Below are positions 51,437 through 60,793 of a stretch of DNA of 64,000 nt, piece by piece. The DNA is taken from the NCBI GenBank assembly GCA_965200615.1, contig OZ241377.1, positions 3,348,001 to 3,412,000 on the forward strand. The letters are read 5' to 3'. This DNA is from Bin5 sp965200615 (GTDB lineage: Bacteria; Chloroflexota; Anaerolineae; Caldilineales; Caldilineaceae). Position numbers and translations under genes: made by a program. A model generated the notes under the pieces. The model did not search any database. It worked only from the letters and a program-made list of their open reading frames with translations, and was not told where the DNA came from. How positions within the stretch are numbered: the first letter of the stretch is position 1; every line of letters starts with the position of its first letter.

Positions 51437-52579
51437 CTAACCAAATCGCACTGTTGATGAGTCCCTGCTTCCGGCGACCGACACCTGATGCGCCTCCACC
51501 GTCTTCGCGTTGAGACGGTGGCCTGTGCCCGGCTCCTGTGACAACACCAGGTGGCCCTCTTCGATTCGCTCCGGCGGAGCAAGCAGTTCCGAACGCCAGT
51601 CAACCTCGCCCCAGGCAAATTCCAGAATGTAGAAGTTGGGCCAGGTGGCGGCTGCCTGCGCAGTGGCCGCGGTCGAGAGCGGCCCCGCCGGATTATGGGG
51701 CGCCACCAGCACCTGTCGCATTCGTGCCGCCGCCGCGATCTCGTTCAGCTCCATGATTCCGCCGCAATGCTTCACGTCCGGCATAATCACATCCACGCAG
51801 CGCTCCGCCGTAAAGGGTCGAAAGCCTTCTACGCCGAAAACGCTCTCCGTCGACGCGATCGGCTGCGGCACACGGCCCGCCACTGCCGCCAATCCCTCCG
51901 GATCCGTATGCGCCACCGGCTCCTCATACCAGAACAGATTCAGATCCGCCAACTCCTGCCCCACGACAACCGCCTCGGAAACCTCCATCCTGCTGTGGCA
52001 GTCAACTGCCAGTTCGACTTCGTCGCCGATCGCCTTGCGCACCGCCCGTACCCGCTCGACGCCGGGGCGCCAGTCCGCCCGCGGCCCGGTGCGGTAGCGG
52101 TAGGGGTGGCGCAGCTCGTCAAAAGGCGCCATCTTGATGGCCGTAAAGCCTTCGTCCGCCGCCTGCCGCGCCGCCCGCGCGAATCCCTCCGGCGAACGGT
52201 CCCTGACATGGCGGTTGATATTGGCGTACAGCCGCAGACGGTCGCGGACCGCCCCGCCAAATAGAACGTGCAGCGGCGCCCCCAACGACTGCGCCAGGAC
52301 ATCCCACAACGCCTGCTCCAGCCCGCTCAGCGCCGTATTGTAAGCGCGTCCCCCGTCTTTGCGCCATAACATCTGGCGGATGCGCGCGATCTGTCGAGGA
52401 TCTTCACCCTCAAGAATCTGACTGAACTGATCTGCCGCCGCGGCACACAGCGCGTCGTTGCTGTTGTGGCTCGCCTCGCCTACGCCGGCGATCCCCGCGT
52501 CGGTCTCCACGACGATATGCAGCCAGTCGCCTCTGTGGTTGACGTGTACGATGAGAGTAGATATGGCAACGATCTTCAT
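51437..52579 (-). CDS. Mandelate racemase/muconate-lactonising enzyme family protein
   Basis: The 380-residue enolase-superfamily enzyme has an N-terminal capping domain and a C-terminal barrel. Metal ligands are visible in VDCHSRM (Asp), YEEPVAH (Glu) and STESVFG (Glu), with barrel lysine in TAIKMAPFDE. HNPAGPLS holds the catalytic histidine. GGAGGGAAG lies eight bases before ATG 52579; a GTG three codons upstream is the alternative. It is likely an acid-sugar dehydratase (galactonate- or rhamnonate-like). The SDR gene upstream on the same strand may act on the same substrate. Confidence 0.9.
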   Translation of the reverse strand: MKIVAISTLIVHVNHRGDWLHIVVETDAGIAGVGEASHNSNDALCAAAADQFSQILEGEDPRQIARIRQMLWRKDGGRAYNTALSGLEQALWDVLAQSLGAPLHVLFGGAVRDRLRLYANINRHVRDRSPEGFARAARQAADEGFTAIKMAPFDELRHPYRYRTGPRADWRPGVERVRAVRKAIGDEVELAVDCHSRMEVSEAVVVGQELADLNLFWYEEPVAHTDPEGLAAVAGRVPQPIASTESVFGVEGFRPFTAERCVDVIMPDVKHCGGIMELNEIAAAARMRQVLVAPHNPAGPLSTAATAQAAATWPNFYILEFAWGEVDWRSELLAPPERIEEGHLVLSQEPGTGHRLNAKTVEAHQVSVAGSRDSSTVRFG

Positions 52580-52696
52580 GGCTCGCACTTCCCTCCGATT
52601 CCTATTCTGGAGATATAGGCCGGGAATGAACGCTGACCCGTAGAAATTCCCAACAACGTCACTGCAATTCCTGGCCTCTGCCTGGCCTGCAAAAGT

Positions 52697-53473
52697 CTAA
52701 TGCGCCGTCCATCCACCGTCAACCGTCATCCCGGCCCCCGTGACGTAGCTGGACGCGTCGCTGGCCAGAAAAACGGCCAGCCCGCCGATTTCGTCCAGGT
52801 CGCCCCACCGTCCCAGCGGGATCCTGGCGATAAACTCCCGATACTTCTCCGGGTCCTGCTCCAGGGCCACGTTCATCTCCGTGGAAAAAGGTCCTGGCAA
52901 CATCGCGTTGACTGTAATGCCATAAGGCGCCCACTCAAGCGCCAGCACCTTGGTCATCTGCCAGACCGCGCCTTTGCTGGAGGCGTACGGCGTGCGCTCC
53001 GGCAGAGCGATGACCGACAGGGTCGAACCAACGTTGATTACCCGGCCGTATCTCTGCGCCTTCAGGTGGCGGGCCGCTGCCCGGCATACATTCCAAACAC
53101 CCTTCAGGTTGGTATCGATCACCCGCTGGAACTCTTCCGGCGCCAACTCTTCGATCGGCCCCCGGATATTGATGCCCGCGTTGTTTACCAAAATGTGCAG
53201 ACCTCCAAAGTCTGCAATCACCTTCTCCACCACCTGGGCGGTCTGCTCGTGATCACTGACTTCGCAGGCGTAGCCGCGCACTTCAGTTTCGGTCGCGGGC
53301 GACTGCTCGATCTCCCTCGCGGCCTCGTCCGCCCGCTCCTGTTCTCTACTCGTGAGTGCGACCGCCGCGCCCGCCTCCGCCAGCGCCAAGGCCATCTGGT
53401 ACCCCAGCCCCCGGTTGCCCCCGGTGACAAGAGCGACCCGGTCCGTGAGATTGAATTTGTCGAGAATCGACAT
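52697..53473 (-). CDS. Short-chain dehydrogenase/reductase
   Basis: The 258-residue classical SDR has ALVTGGNRGLGYQMA (NAD(P) loop), LVNNAGINIRGPIEE, NVGSTLSV with catalytic serine and YASSKGAV with tyrosine and lysine, ending in YVTGAGMTVDGGWTAH. It resembles gluconate 5-dehydrogenase and FabG-like enzymes. It is 117 bp upstream of the enolase-superfamily gene, both leftward, and diverges from the phosphatase gene. Together they suggest sugar-acid breakdown. Confidence 0.93.
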   Translation of the reverse strand: MSILDKFNLTDRVALVTGGNRGLGYQMALALAEAGAAVALTSREQERADEAAREIEQSPATETEVRGYACEVSDHEQTAQVVEKVIADFGGLHILVNNAGINIRGPIEELAPEEFQRVIDTNLKGVWNVCRAAARHLKAQRYGRVINVGSTLSVIALPERTPYASSKGAVWQMTKVLALEWAPYGITVNAMLPGPFSTEMNVALEQDPEKYREFIARIPLGRWGDLDEIGGLAVFLASDASSYVTGAGMTVDGGWTAH

Positions 53474-53635
53474 CCTTCCCCTCCGATTATAGGGTGGCCG
53501 GATGACTCCGTCTGCAGCTTTTCGCCATCCGTCGGAAAGAAGCTATCATACCCTGAAATCCTGTCGGCGCGCAGCCCACCCCCCTGGACTGCCGCCTTCC
53601 AACAGCCACTATACTCTAACTGCAGGTGATCCACC

Positions 53636-54424
53636 ATGCCCCAATCCATCCTGTCCCCCTCAGAACGCGCCGCACTGAAAGAGTTCACTCGTGTCCTGGC
53701 CGACGAAAGCGGGGCCATCATCCGCCAGTATTTTCGCAGCGGCTACACTGTCGACAGCAAGACCGACGAAACGCCCGTAACCATCGCCGACCGCCAGGCC
53801 GAAGAGCGTATGCGCGAGTTAATCTGTCAGCAGTACCCCTCCCACGGCATCCTCGGAGAAGAGTACGGCCATCATCAGCCGGACGCCCCTTTCCAGTGGG
53901 TGCTCGACCCGATCGACGGCACAAAAAACTTTATCAGCCACGGCTACCTTTTCGGCACTCTGATCGCCCTCGTGCACGAACAAAAAGCCCTTCTGGGAGC
54001 AATCCACCAGCCCATCCTCAAGGACCTTTTGATAGGCGACGGTAAGACAGCCTGGCTGAACGGAAAGACCGTACGCGTGCGGGACTGTGCCCGTATCGAG
54101 GATGCAGTTTTTCTGACGACCGACCACTACAACGTTGCAAACTTTCACAATGGCCCCGCCTTTGAAGAGGTCGCCCAGCGCGCGGCACAATACCGCACCT
54201 GGGGCGACTGTCACGGCTACTACCTCGTCGCAGTCGGCGGCGCCGACGTCATGACCGACCCGGTGATGAACTTCTGGGACCGCGCCGCGCTGGTCCCGAT
54301 TATCGAAGGCGCCGGTGGACGCATTACCGACTGGCAGGGCGGCGATCCCCTCTACGGCAGTGGCGTCATCGCCACAGGAGGAACTATCCACGACGAGCTC
54401 GTGCAACGCCTCAATCCAGCTTAG
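53636..54424 (+). CDS. Inositol monophosphatase family protein (histidinol-phosphatase-like)
   Basis: The 262-residue magnesium- and lithium-sensitive-type phosphatase has HGILGEEYG (Glu ligands), WVLDPIDGTKNFISH (the family Asp-Pro-Ile-Asp-Gly-Thr) and MNFWDRAALVPIIEGAGG (C-terminal Asp ligand). The segment RTWGDCHGYYLVAVGGADVM is like that of HisN-type histidinol phosphatases rather than SuhB. No his genes are nearby. A clear terminator follows the stop. Confidence 0.88.
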   Translation: MPQSILSPSERAALKEFTRVLADESGAIIRQYFRSGYTVDSKTDETPVTIADRQAEERMRELICQQYPSHGILGEEYGHHQPDAPFQWVLDPIDGTKNFISHGYLFGTLIALVHEQKALLGAIHQPILKDLLIGDGKTAWLNGKTVRVRDCARIEDAVFLTTDHYNVANFHNGPAFEEVAQRAAQYRTWGDCHGYYLVAVGGADVMTDPVMNFWDRAALVPIIEGAGGRITDWQGGDPLYGSGVIATGGTIHDELVQRLNPA

Positions 54425-54448
54425 GGGCAGGCCTTGCGCCTGCCCTTT
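54425..54448 (+). terminator. Rho-independent terminator after the phosphatase gene
   Basis: GGGCAGGC (54425-54432) pairs perfectly with GCCTGCCC (54438-54445) around CTTGC, then TTTCT. It begins at the base after the stop codon. Confidence 0.75.
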
Positions 54449-54740
54449 CTCGCCCCAGAATTGGACTGCGCCCTGCTTCAGAAAATCCGCCCAGCGCTTG
54501 CAAACACCAGCAGTTGCTCCAGCGATGCACGTCCGCGCTCCTCTTCTCAACGATCACCGGCAGGCAAATTCAAATCTGCCGCCTTCCACTCCGATTGCGT
54601 ATTCGCGCCTGGCTGCTCAGTCCATGACACTTGACACTGTCTATGGTAAGATGGCGCAAAGCAGTGCAAACAACCGCTATCGCATCCCGATCATTGCCGC
54701 CTCCTGACTGAAACGACAATCTGTAAAGCGAGACATAACC
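54446..54740. other. Intergenic region upstream of the cupin gene
   Basis: After the terminator there is no supported gene until the cupin start. Open frames on the plus strand are continuations of non-coding frames. TTGACA at 54631 has no matching -10 at the right distance, so no promoter is called. Confidence 0.5.
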
Positions 54741-55106
54741 ATGAACGAAAAAACTGTCCTGTCCGCCTCTGACGCAACCGTCCAGGAGTTCGACTGGGGG
54801 GAGTTGGTCTGGTATGCCAACGGCAAAATGGGCAACAGCGCCACCATGACATTTGGGCGCGCAGTCCTCAAACCCGGACACGAAAACTTCCGCCATTCCC
54901 ACCCCAACTGTGAAGAGATCCTGCATGTCCTCAGCGGGAACATCGTTCATTCCCTCGAGGACGAACTCTTCCCAATGGGACCCGGTGACACGATCGTCAT
55001 TCCGGCCAACGTCGTCCACAACGCCAGCAATGACGGCGATGACGCTGCCATCATGACGATCATGTTTTCCACTCCGGACCGGCAGACGATTGTAGCCGAT
55101 GAATGA
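54741..55106 (+). CDS. Single-domain cupin protein
   Basis: The 121-residue beta-barrel has cupin motif 1 as HENFRHSHPNCEEILHVLSG (metal-binding His and Glu) and motif 2 as GDTIVIPANVVHNASN. Such small cupins bind Fe, Mn or Zn and act as isomerases, dioxygenases or sugar-binding regulators; the activity here cannot be told. It precedes the desaturase gene by 32 bp and may be cotranscribed. The ribosome site is weak. Confidence 0.85.
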   Translation: MNEKTVLSASDATVQEFDWGELVWYANGKMGNSATMTFGRAVLKPGHENFRHSHPNCEEILHVLSGNIVHSLEDELFPMGPGDTIVIPANVVHNASNDGDDAAIMTIMFSTPDRQTIVADE

Positions 55107-55138
55107 AGGCCGTTCTCAGCCGTTGAAGGAGGTACAAA

Positions 55139-56170
55139 ATGCCTGCCACCGAGACGAAACGGAAGGACCGGAAACCCGTCAAAATCAACTGGTATCGAGT
55201 TCCCGTTGCGCGCGCTGAACTCAACGCGCTTAATCAACGCGACGACTGGCAAGGAGCGCTCCAGGTCGCCGGGCACCTGGGCCTGATAGTTGTTACAGGT
55301 CTCGCCGCCTGGTATGCAGCCGGCAATCTGCCCCTGCCCTTGCTCCTTCTCATCCTCCTGCTCCATGGAACTTTCTACGTCTTTCTCTACAACGGCACCC
55401 ATGAACTCTGTCACTATACGGTCTTCAAGACCAAATCGCTGAACATCGTTTGTCTGTACGTTCTGAGCTTCCTCGTCTGGCGCAACCATCTGATGTTTTC
55501 CACCAGCCACGTCGAGCACCACAAATACACGCTGCATCCGCCCGACGATCTTGAAGTAGAACTTCCTATGGAACTGACTCTGGCCGGCTTCCTCAAAAAC
55601 GCCATTGTCAGTCCCTGGAATCTCTATGACACCCTCAAGGCGACCATTCGCCTCAGCCTCGGCCGCCTGGAAGGCGAGTGGGAGCGCTCCCTCTTCCCGC
55701 CGGAAGCTGTCCAGGAGCGGCGCCGGCTCTTTGGTTGGGCGCGCGTGCTGCTCCTAGGACACGGGCTGATTCTGGCCGCGGCCCTCGCAACCGGCTGGTG
55801 GCTCCTGCCTGTCCTGACGACTCTTGCCCCCTTCTACGGCGGCTGGCTGCGCTACCTCTGCAACAACCTGCAGCACGCCGGACTTCAGGATAACGTGCCC
55901 GACTTCCGCCTCTGCTGCCGCACCGTCTATCTCAACCCCTTCACCAGTTTTCTCTACTGGCACATGAACTATCACACCGAACATCACATGTACGCCGGTG
56001 TGCCCTGCTACAATCTGCCCAAGCTCCACCAGGCCATCAAGGCGGAAATGCCCGAATGCAAACGCGGCCTGCTGCCGGCCTGGATTGAGATCATCGCCAT
56101 CATGCGCAAGCAGAAGACCGACCCAGCCTATCAGCACATTCCCGACCTGCCCACCCCTGCTCCGATCTGA
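55139..56170 (+). CDS. Membrane fatty acid desaturase family protein
   Basis: The 343-residue di-iron membrane enzyme carries three histidine boxes: HELCH near residue 83, HVEHH near 123 and HTEHH near 280. Hydrophobic segments at about 45-80, 100-118 and 200-235 span the membrane. The spacing fits acyl-lipid desaturases or related hydroxylases. AAGGAGG precedes ATG 55139. The C-terminus GVPCYNLPKLHQAIK is typical of the family. The lipid substrate is unknown. Confidence 0.88.
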   Translation: MPATETKRKDRKPVKINWYRVPVARAELNALNQRDDWQGALQVAGHLGLIVVTGLAAWYAAGNLPLPLLLLILLLHGTFYVFLYNGTHELCHYTVFKTKSLNIVCLYVLSFLVWRNHLMFSTSHVEHHKYTLHPPDDLEVELPMELTLAGFLKNAIVSPWNLYDTLKATIRLSLGRLEGEWERSLFPPEAVQERRRLFGWARVLLLGHGLILAAALATGWWLLPVLTTLAPFYGGWLRYLCNNLQHAGLQDNVPDFRLCCRTVYLNPFTSFLYWHMNYHTEHHMYAGVPCYNLPKLHQAIKAEMPECKRGLLPAWIEIIAIMRKQKTDPAYQHIPDLPTPAPI

Positions 56171-56298
56171 AGGCGGCAGGCGGACCGGCCCGTGTCGCCC
56201 GCGATCAGCGGCGCGCGGCCTTCATGAAGAATGCCAATTCGGGCCTGCGATAGCTCGGCACGCGACTACATCGACTCGTACCCACCAGGAGAAACGCA

Positions 56299-57357
56299 AT
56301 GACGGACCACACGCTCTATGTAGGCTCCTACACTCACAGAGACAGTGAAGGCATCTACATCTATCGCTTCGATTCACAGACCGGCGCTCTTCAGCATGAA
56401 GCTGTCGCTGCCGAACAAGATAATCCGTCCTTTTTGAAGCTTCATCCCCGAGGCCACATTCTCTATGCCGTGGAAGAGGACAACGAGGAGGGGCACGTAT
56501 TCAGCTATGCCATCGACCCTGCAACCGGTGGTCTGACCCTCCTGAATCGGCAGCCGACCCATGGCACTGCACCCTGCCACCTCGCGGTCGAACCGGATGG
56601 CAACACTCTCGTTGTAGCCAACTACTACAGCGGCAATGTCGCGGTCTACCCTCTCAACGCAGACGGATCAATCGGCGATCCCGTGCAGAACATTCAGCAT
56701 CACGGCAGCGGCCCCAACCAGGAACGGCAGGAAGCGGCCCACGCCCACTCCGCCACCATCAGTCCTGACGGCGCCCGGGTCTATATAGCAGACCTGGGTA
56801 TCGACAAAGTGATGATCTACCGCATCGTCAACGGACAGCTGGAAGCCAACCAACCCGACCACGTTTCCGTGCAAGGCGGAGCCGGCCCCCGCCACTTCGA
56901 CTTCCATCCCAACGGACGGAACGCCTACATCATCAACGAACTGGATCTGACGGTGACGGCATGCGCCTTCGATGCCGGCGCCGGCGCGCTCGACGCCATC
57001 CAGACGATCTCAACCCTCCCGGACGACGTCGACGACAAGAGCGGACTCAGCACCGCCGACATTCACGTTTCGGCCGATGGCCGCTTCGTTTACGGCTCGA
57101 ACCGGCGCCACAACACGCTTGCCATTTTTTCTGTTGACCAGGACAGTGGACGCCTGACCGCCGCCGGCCACGCCTCGACCCGGGGACGAACGCCCCGTAA
57201 CTTTACTATTGACCCTACCGGCGCCTGGGTGCTGGCCGCCAATCAAGACTCCGACGACATTGGCGTATTCAGCCGTGATGCCGATACCGGTCAGCTCAGC
57301 CCTGTCGGCGATATGGTCTGGGCGCCGATGCCTGTCTGCCTGCTTTTCGGTACCTAG
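56299..57357 (+). CDS. Lactonase family beta-propeller protein (6-phosphogluconolactonase-like)
   Basis: The 352-residue seven-bladed propeller of the YbhE/Pgl type has repeated blades such as HLAVEPDGNTLVVANYYSGNV, SATISPDGARVYIADLGIDKV, HFDFHPNGRNAYIINELD and VSADGRFVYGSNR. It ends GAWVLAANQDSDDIGVF. Members hydrolyse 6-phosphogluconolactone or act on other sugar lactones in the cytoplasm. AGGAGAAA lies before ATG 56299. The LLM oxidoreductase gene follows 21 bp later, so an oxidation-then-lactone-opening pair is possible. Confidence 0.9.
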   Translation: MTDHTLYVGSYTHRDSEGIYIYRFDSQTGALQHEAVAAEQDNPSFLKLHPRGHILYAVEEDNEEGHVFSYAIDPATGGLTLLNRQPTHGTAPCHLAVEPDGNTLVVANYYSGNVAVYPLNADGSIGDPVQNIQHHGSGPNQERQEAAHAHSATISPDGARVYIADLGIDKVMIYRIVNGQLEANQPDHVSVQGGAGPRHFDFHPNGRNAYIINELDLTVTACAFDAGAGALDAIQTISTLPDDVDDKSGLSTADIHVSADGRFVYGSNRRHNTLAIFSVDQDSGRLTAAGHASTRGRTPRNFTIDPTGAWVLAANQDSDDIGVFSRDADTGQLSPVGDMVWAPMPVCLLFGT

Positions 57358-57378
57358 CCACAGTCGAGGGAGCCCCAC

Positions 57379-58656
57379 TTGCAATTCGGAATCTTCTACG
57401 AACACCAGCTGCCCCGCCCCTGGGCTGAGGACAGCGAACACCGTCTGCTTCAAGAGGCCCTCGATCAGGTCGATCTGGCCGACCGCCTGGGCATCGACTA
57501 TGCCTGGGAAGTTGAGCATCACTTTCTGGAGGAGTACTCCCACTCCTCCGCGCCCGAGGTATTTCTCGCCGCGTGCAGCCAGCGCACGCGCCAGATCCGC
57601 CTGGGTCACGGAATCGTGCTCATGCCCAGCGGATTCAACCACCCCGCCCGCATCGCCGAACGTATCGCCACGCTCGACCTGATCAGCGATGGACGCGTTG
57701 AGTGGGGCACCGGTTCCTCAAGCAGCCGCAGCGAGCTGGAAGGATTCGGCATCGACCCGGAACAGAAGCATCAGATGTGGGAAGAGTCGGTCCGCGAGGC
57801 CACCAAGATGATGGTGATGGAGCCGTACGCCGGCTTCGATGGCAATAGCTTCTCCATGCCGCCCCGCAACGTCGTGCCCAAGCCGCTGCAAAAGCCGCAT
57901 CCGCCCCTGTGGCTGGCCTGCTCGAACCGTGAGACAATCAAGATCGCCGCTCGCTACGGCATGGGCGCGTTGACCTTTGCCTTCATCGATCCCGACAGCG
58001 CCGCCCACTGGGTGGAGGAGTACTACGAAACCTTCGAACAGGAGTGCAACCCCATCGGCCGCGCGGTCAACCCCAATCTCGCTATCGTGGCCGGCTTCAT
58101 GCTCCATGAGGACAGCGCCGAGGCCGAGCGCCGCGGGGCGCGCAACTTTCAGTTTTTCGGCTATGCCCTCAGCCACTTCTACATCTCCGGCAGCCATGTG
58201 CCAGGAGAATTCGACATTTGGCAGGATTTCCAGCGCAACATGCCGGAGAAATACGAACCGTCCGCCGGAATCGGCAGCCCGGCCCAGGTGGCCCGGAACC
58301 TCCAGGCGCTGGAGGAAGCCGGCGTGGACCAGGTCGTCTTCGTCCAACAGGCCGGCAACAACCGCCACGATCACATCTGCGAGTCTCTTGAACTTTTTTC
58401 CGAACAGGTTATGCCAGCCTTCAAAGACCGTCACGAAGGGCGCCAAAAGCGAAAACTGGAAAGACTGGAGCCCGCCATCGAAAGGGCGATGCAACGCGTT
58501 CCCGACCTGCCCCCGCTGGCCGACCTGCCCCCGCTGGCCGGCCTGCCCCCACTGGACGCCTACCCGGTCCTGGCCGCCAAGGCCGGGCAGGCCGAACAGC
58601 CGGAACGTCCCACCGAAGGAGACAATATCGTCACCGCGATTTCCGGTCGGGGTTGA
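57379..58656 (+). CDS. LLM class flavin-dependent oxidoreductase
   Basis: The 425-residue luciferase-like monooxygenase is an F420- or FMNH2-dependent TIM barrel. It shows FGIFYEHQLPRPW at the start, AWEVEHHFLEEYSHSSAPE, LGHGIVLMPSGFNHPARIAER, GRVEWGTGSSSSRSELEGFGID and PHPPLWLACSNRETI. Translation starts at TTG 57379 behind GAGGGAG. The last 60 residues are an extra tail with LPPLA repeats. It is close to the lactonase gene and may share its transcript. Cofactor and substrate are not determined. Confidence 0.9.
   Translation: MQFGIFYEHQLPRPWAEDSEHRLLQEALDQVDLADRLGIDYAWEVEHHFLEEYSHSSAPEVFLAACSQRTRQIRLGHGIVLMPSGFNHPARIAERIATLDLISDGRVEWGTGSSSSRSELEGFGIDPEQKHQMWEESVREATKMMVMEPYAGFDGNSFSMPPRNVVPKPLQKPHPPLWLACSNRETIKIAARYGMGALTFAFIDPDSAAHWVEEYYETFEQECNPIGRAVNPNLAIVAGFMLHEDSAEAERRGARNFQFFGYALSHFYISGSHVPGEFDIWQDFQRNMPEKYEPSAGIGSPAQVARNLQALEEAGVDQVVFVQQAGNNRHDHICESLELFSEQVMPAFKDRHEGRQKRKLERLEPAIERAMQRVPDLPPLADLPPLAGLPPLDAYPVLAAKAGQAEQPERPTEGDNIVTAISGRG
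58504..58557 (+). repeat. Three tandem 18-bp repeats in the LLM gene tail
   Basis: GACCTGCCCCCGCTGGCC occurs twice (58504-58521 and 58522-58539), then a variant with two changes plus a final AC (58540-58557). They encode DLPPLA, DLPPLA and GLPPLD, a proline-rich extension near the C-terminus. The copy number may vary between strains through slippage. Confidence 0.8.
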
Positions 58657-58772
58657 TCCGGACTCGCAGCCCGCCCTGCTTTCAGCCACCAAACAGGCAG
58701 GCGCATTGCGAATCCGCAAAATGATGTGAGGGTAGAGGAGGTCGATACTGACTGAAAGCCAGCCTTCTACTG

Positions 58773-60611
58773 TTACGGGCCTGCAGGTTTGCCGTCACCC
58801 GATTCAATCGCCGCCGGTCTCTCCTGCGCCGCCCGTATCCTTGCCATATCGAATTTCCGCGAGCGGTCAAAACCGTAGATCCCGTTCTGTTCCTGAAGAA
58901 TATCGGTCAATTGCGTGTAGCAATAGCCAAAGTGAGCGGGATCGTCCAACAGAATCGCGCACAAACGCGTGAAGCGCTCGTAGAACTCCTCGATCGACTT
59001 CGGCCGCTCCCCGTAGCCCCAGGAATCCTCTCCCACCGCCACCTCCGGGTTCCACCAGATACCGCCAAACTCGCTCACAAAGAACGGCTGCCCCCTGTAC
59101 GGAATCGACCAGGTCTGCCCATCTCGGGAGTTGTAATACGGGTTCCCTGCGCCCACGTGTGCATGATGCTCGGCAAATGGTTCAGGGTCTTGCGTATAGT
59201 CATGGCTATCATACACGTCCGCGTCCGGCACTCGATGTGAGTAGCCCGACGTGTCCAGCACCGGCCGCGTCCGGTCCATCGCTTTCGTTGCCAGATACAG
59301 CCCGCGCGTCACCGCATCCAGCGTTGCAATGCGATCGTGCAGCGGCTGCCAGGTCTCGTTAAGCGGGCACCAACCGATGATCGAAGGATGGGAGTAGTCC
59401 CGCTCCAATACCTCCAGCCACTCGGTAATGTACGAAGGCGTCGGCTGTTGATGGTCCTCCACCGGACCATAATTCCTGCATCCCCAATCGCCGAACTCGC
59501 CCCAGATCAGATAGCCGAGACGGTCCGCATGATAGAGGAATCGCTCCTCAAAGACCTTCTGGTGCAATCGTGCGCCGTTGAATCCGGCCTGTTTACTCAA
59601 CTCAATGTCCCGCCACAGGGCCTCGTCGCTGGGGGCAGTCATGATCCCGTCGGGATAGTAACCTTGATCCAGTACCAGCCGCTGAAAGACAGGCCGGCCG
59701 TTCAGCTTGATCGCCTTCCCTTCGATTGCCACCCCGCGCAATCCAGCGTAACTGCGCGCCTCGTCAACTACCTCGCCATCCACATCCACCAGCTGCAGGG
59801 CTACATCATACAGATGCGGGTCCTCGATCGACCACAACCGGCGCCGTTCTCCCGGAATCCTCAGCTCCAGCTGCGGGCAAAGGTCCAACCCGGCGGAGCA
59901 CTCCTCCTCGGCCATCACGCCCTCACCGTCCAGAAGCTGGGCCTGCAATCGGAGCCCTTCCCGCTTCGAAGCCTGAAACCGCTCCGCCGCCGCCCGCCGA
60001 AAGACGAGGGGCTGCTCAAGACGAATTGCGCTGTTTGCCACATCCGGTGTGAGCCGCGGACGTCCTAGATGAATCTCCGGCACAGGTTCCATCCACACAC
60101 TCTGCCAGATGCCGGTCGTGCGCACATATATCGCTCCCCTGGGCCCATAAGTCTGTGCCTGCTTACCCCGAGGTTGGGGATCGCGATGGTTGTCACGCGC
60201 CCGCACCACGACGACAGCGCGCTCGCCCGGCTGGGCCGCGTCGCTCAGATCGCACGTAAATGGGCTGAATCCTCCCCGGTGGCGACCAACCTCCTCCCCG
60301 TTAACCCACACCGTCGCGTCATAGTCGACCGCCTGAAAGTGGAGCAGTACACGCCGCCCGCCCCACTCACGGGGGACCGCCACCTCGCGCCGGTACCAGA
60401 CCGCCTCCAGATAGTCGTGGTTCTCCACCCCCGACAGCTTCGATTCCGGGCAGAAGGGAACGGTAATGTCGCCCGCAAGATCACGCGCCAGAATCCCTCT
60501 TTCCAGGCCGCTGTCACCTTGGTCGATTTCAAACTGCCAACTGCCGTTCAGGCAGAGCCAGTCCTTGCGCACAAACTGCGGCCGCGGATACTCCGGGCGG
60601 GGTATCGACAC
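58773..60611 (-). CDS. Glycoside hydrolase family 2 protein (beta-galactosidase/glucuronidase-like)
   Basis: The 612-residue GH2 protein has a sugar-binding jelly-roll (LCLNGSWQFEID, VWYRREVAVP, VDYDATVWVNGEEVGRHRGG), an immunoglobulin-like domain and a TIM barrel. The acid/base is in GWCPLNETW (Asn-Glu) and the nucleophile in FFVSEFGGIWW. The start at GTG 60611 is preferred for AGGAGA seven bases upstream; the frame is open to 60707. No signal peptide, so it is probably cytoplasmic. It follows the alcohol dehydrogenase gene by 182 bp. Beta-galactoside or beta-glucuronide substrates are likely. Confidence 0.9.
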   Translation of the reverse strand: MSIPRPEYPRPQFVRKDWLCLNGSWQFEIDQGDSGLERGILARDLAGDITVPFCPESKLSGVENHDYLEAVWYRREVAVPREWGGRRVLLHFQAVDYDATVWVNGEEVGRHRGGFSPFTCDLSDAAQPGERAVVVVRARDNHRDPQPRGKQAQTYGPRGAIYVRTTGIWQSVWMEPVPEIHLGRPRLTPDVANSAIRLEQPLVFRRAAAERFQASKREGLRLQAQLLDGEGVMAEEECSAGLDLCPQLELRIPGERRRLWSIEDPHLYDVALQLVDVDGEVVDEARSYAGLRGVAIEGKAIKLNGRPVFQRLVLDQGYYPDGIMTAPSDEALWRDIELSKQAGFNGARLHQKVFEERFLYHADRLGYLIWGEFGDWGCRNYGPVEDHQQPTPSYITEWLEVLERDYSHPSIIGWCPLNETWQPLHDRIATLDAVTRGLYLATKAMDRTRPVLDTSGYSHRVPDADVYDSHDYTQDPEPFAEHHAHVGAGNPYYNSRDGQTWSIPYRGQPFFVSEFGGIWWNPEVAVGEDSWGYGERPKSIEEFYERFTRLCAILLDDPAHFGYCYTQLTDILQEQNGIYGFDRSRKFDMARIRAAQERPAAIESGDGKPAGP

Positions 60612-60793
60612 AGGAATTCTCCTGGGTAAGAGTGAAGAATGGAATTGAGCCAGCTTGGACTGAGGAGGAGTCTCCTGCGGGTGGCAACTGGCTACCTGCA
60701 ACGGCAAGAATTCAATACGTTTACGATGATCTCAGCGCTTTCATCGGATACCTTGGTCTTTGGCTCCGCCATCTTGACAGCTCCTCGTCGAAT

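Noticed and set aside
54631..54636. TTGACA as a -35 element for the cupin gene
   Set aside because: No -10-like hexamer lies 16-18 bp downstream; the nearest TAAGAT is only ten bases away.
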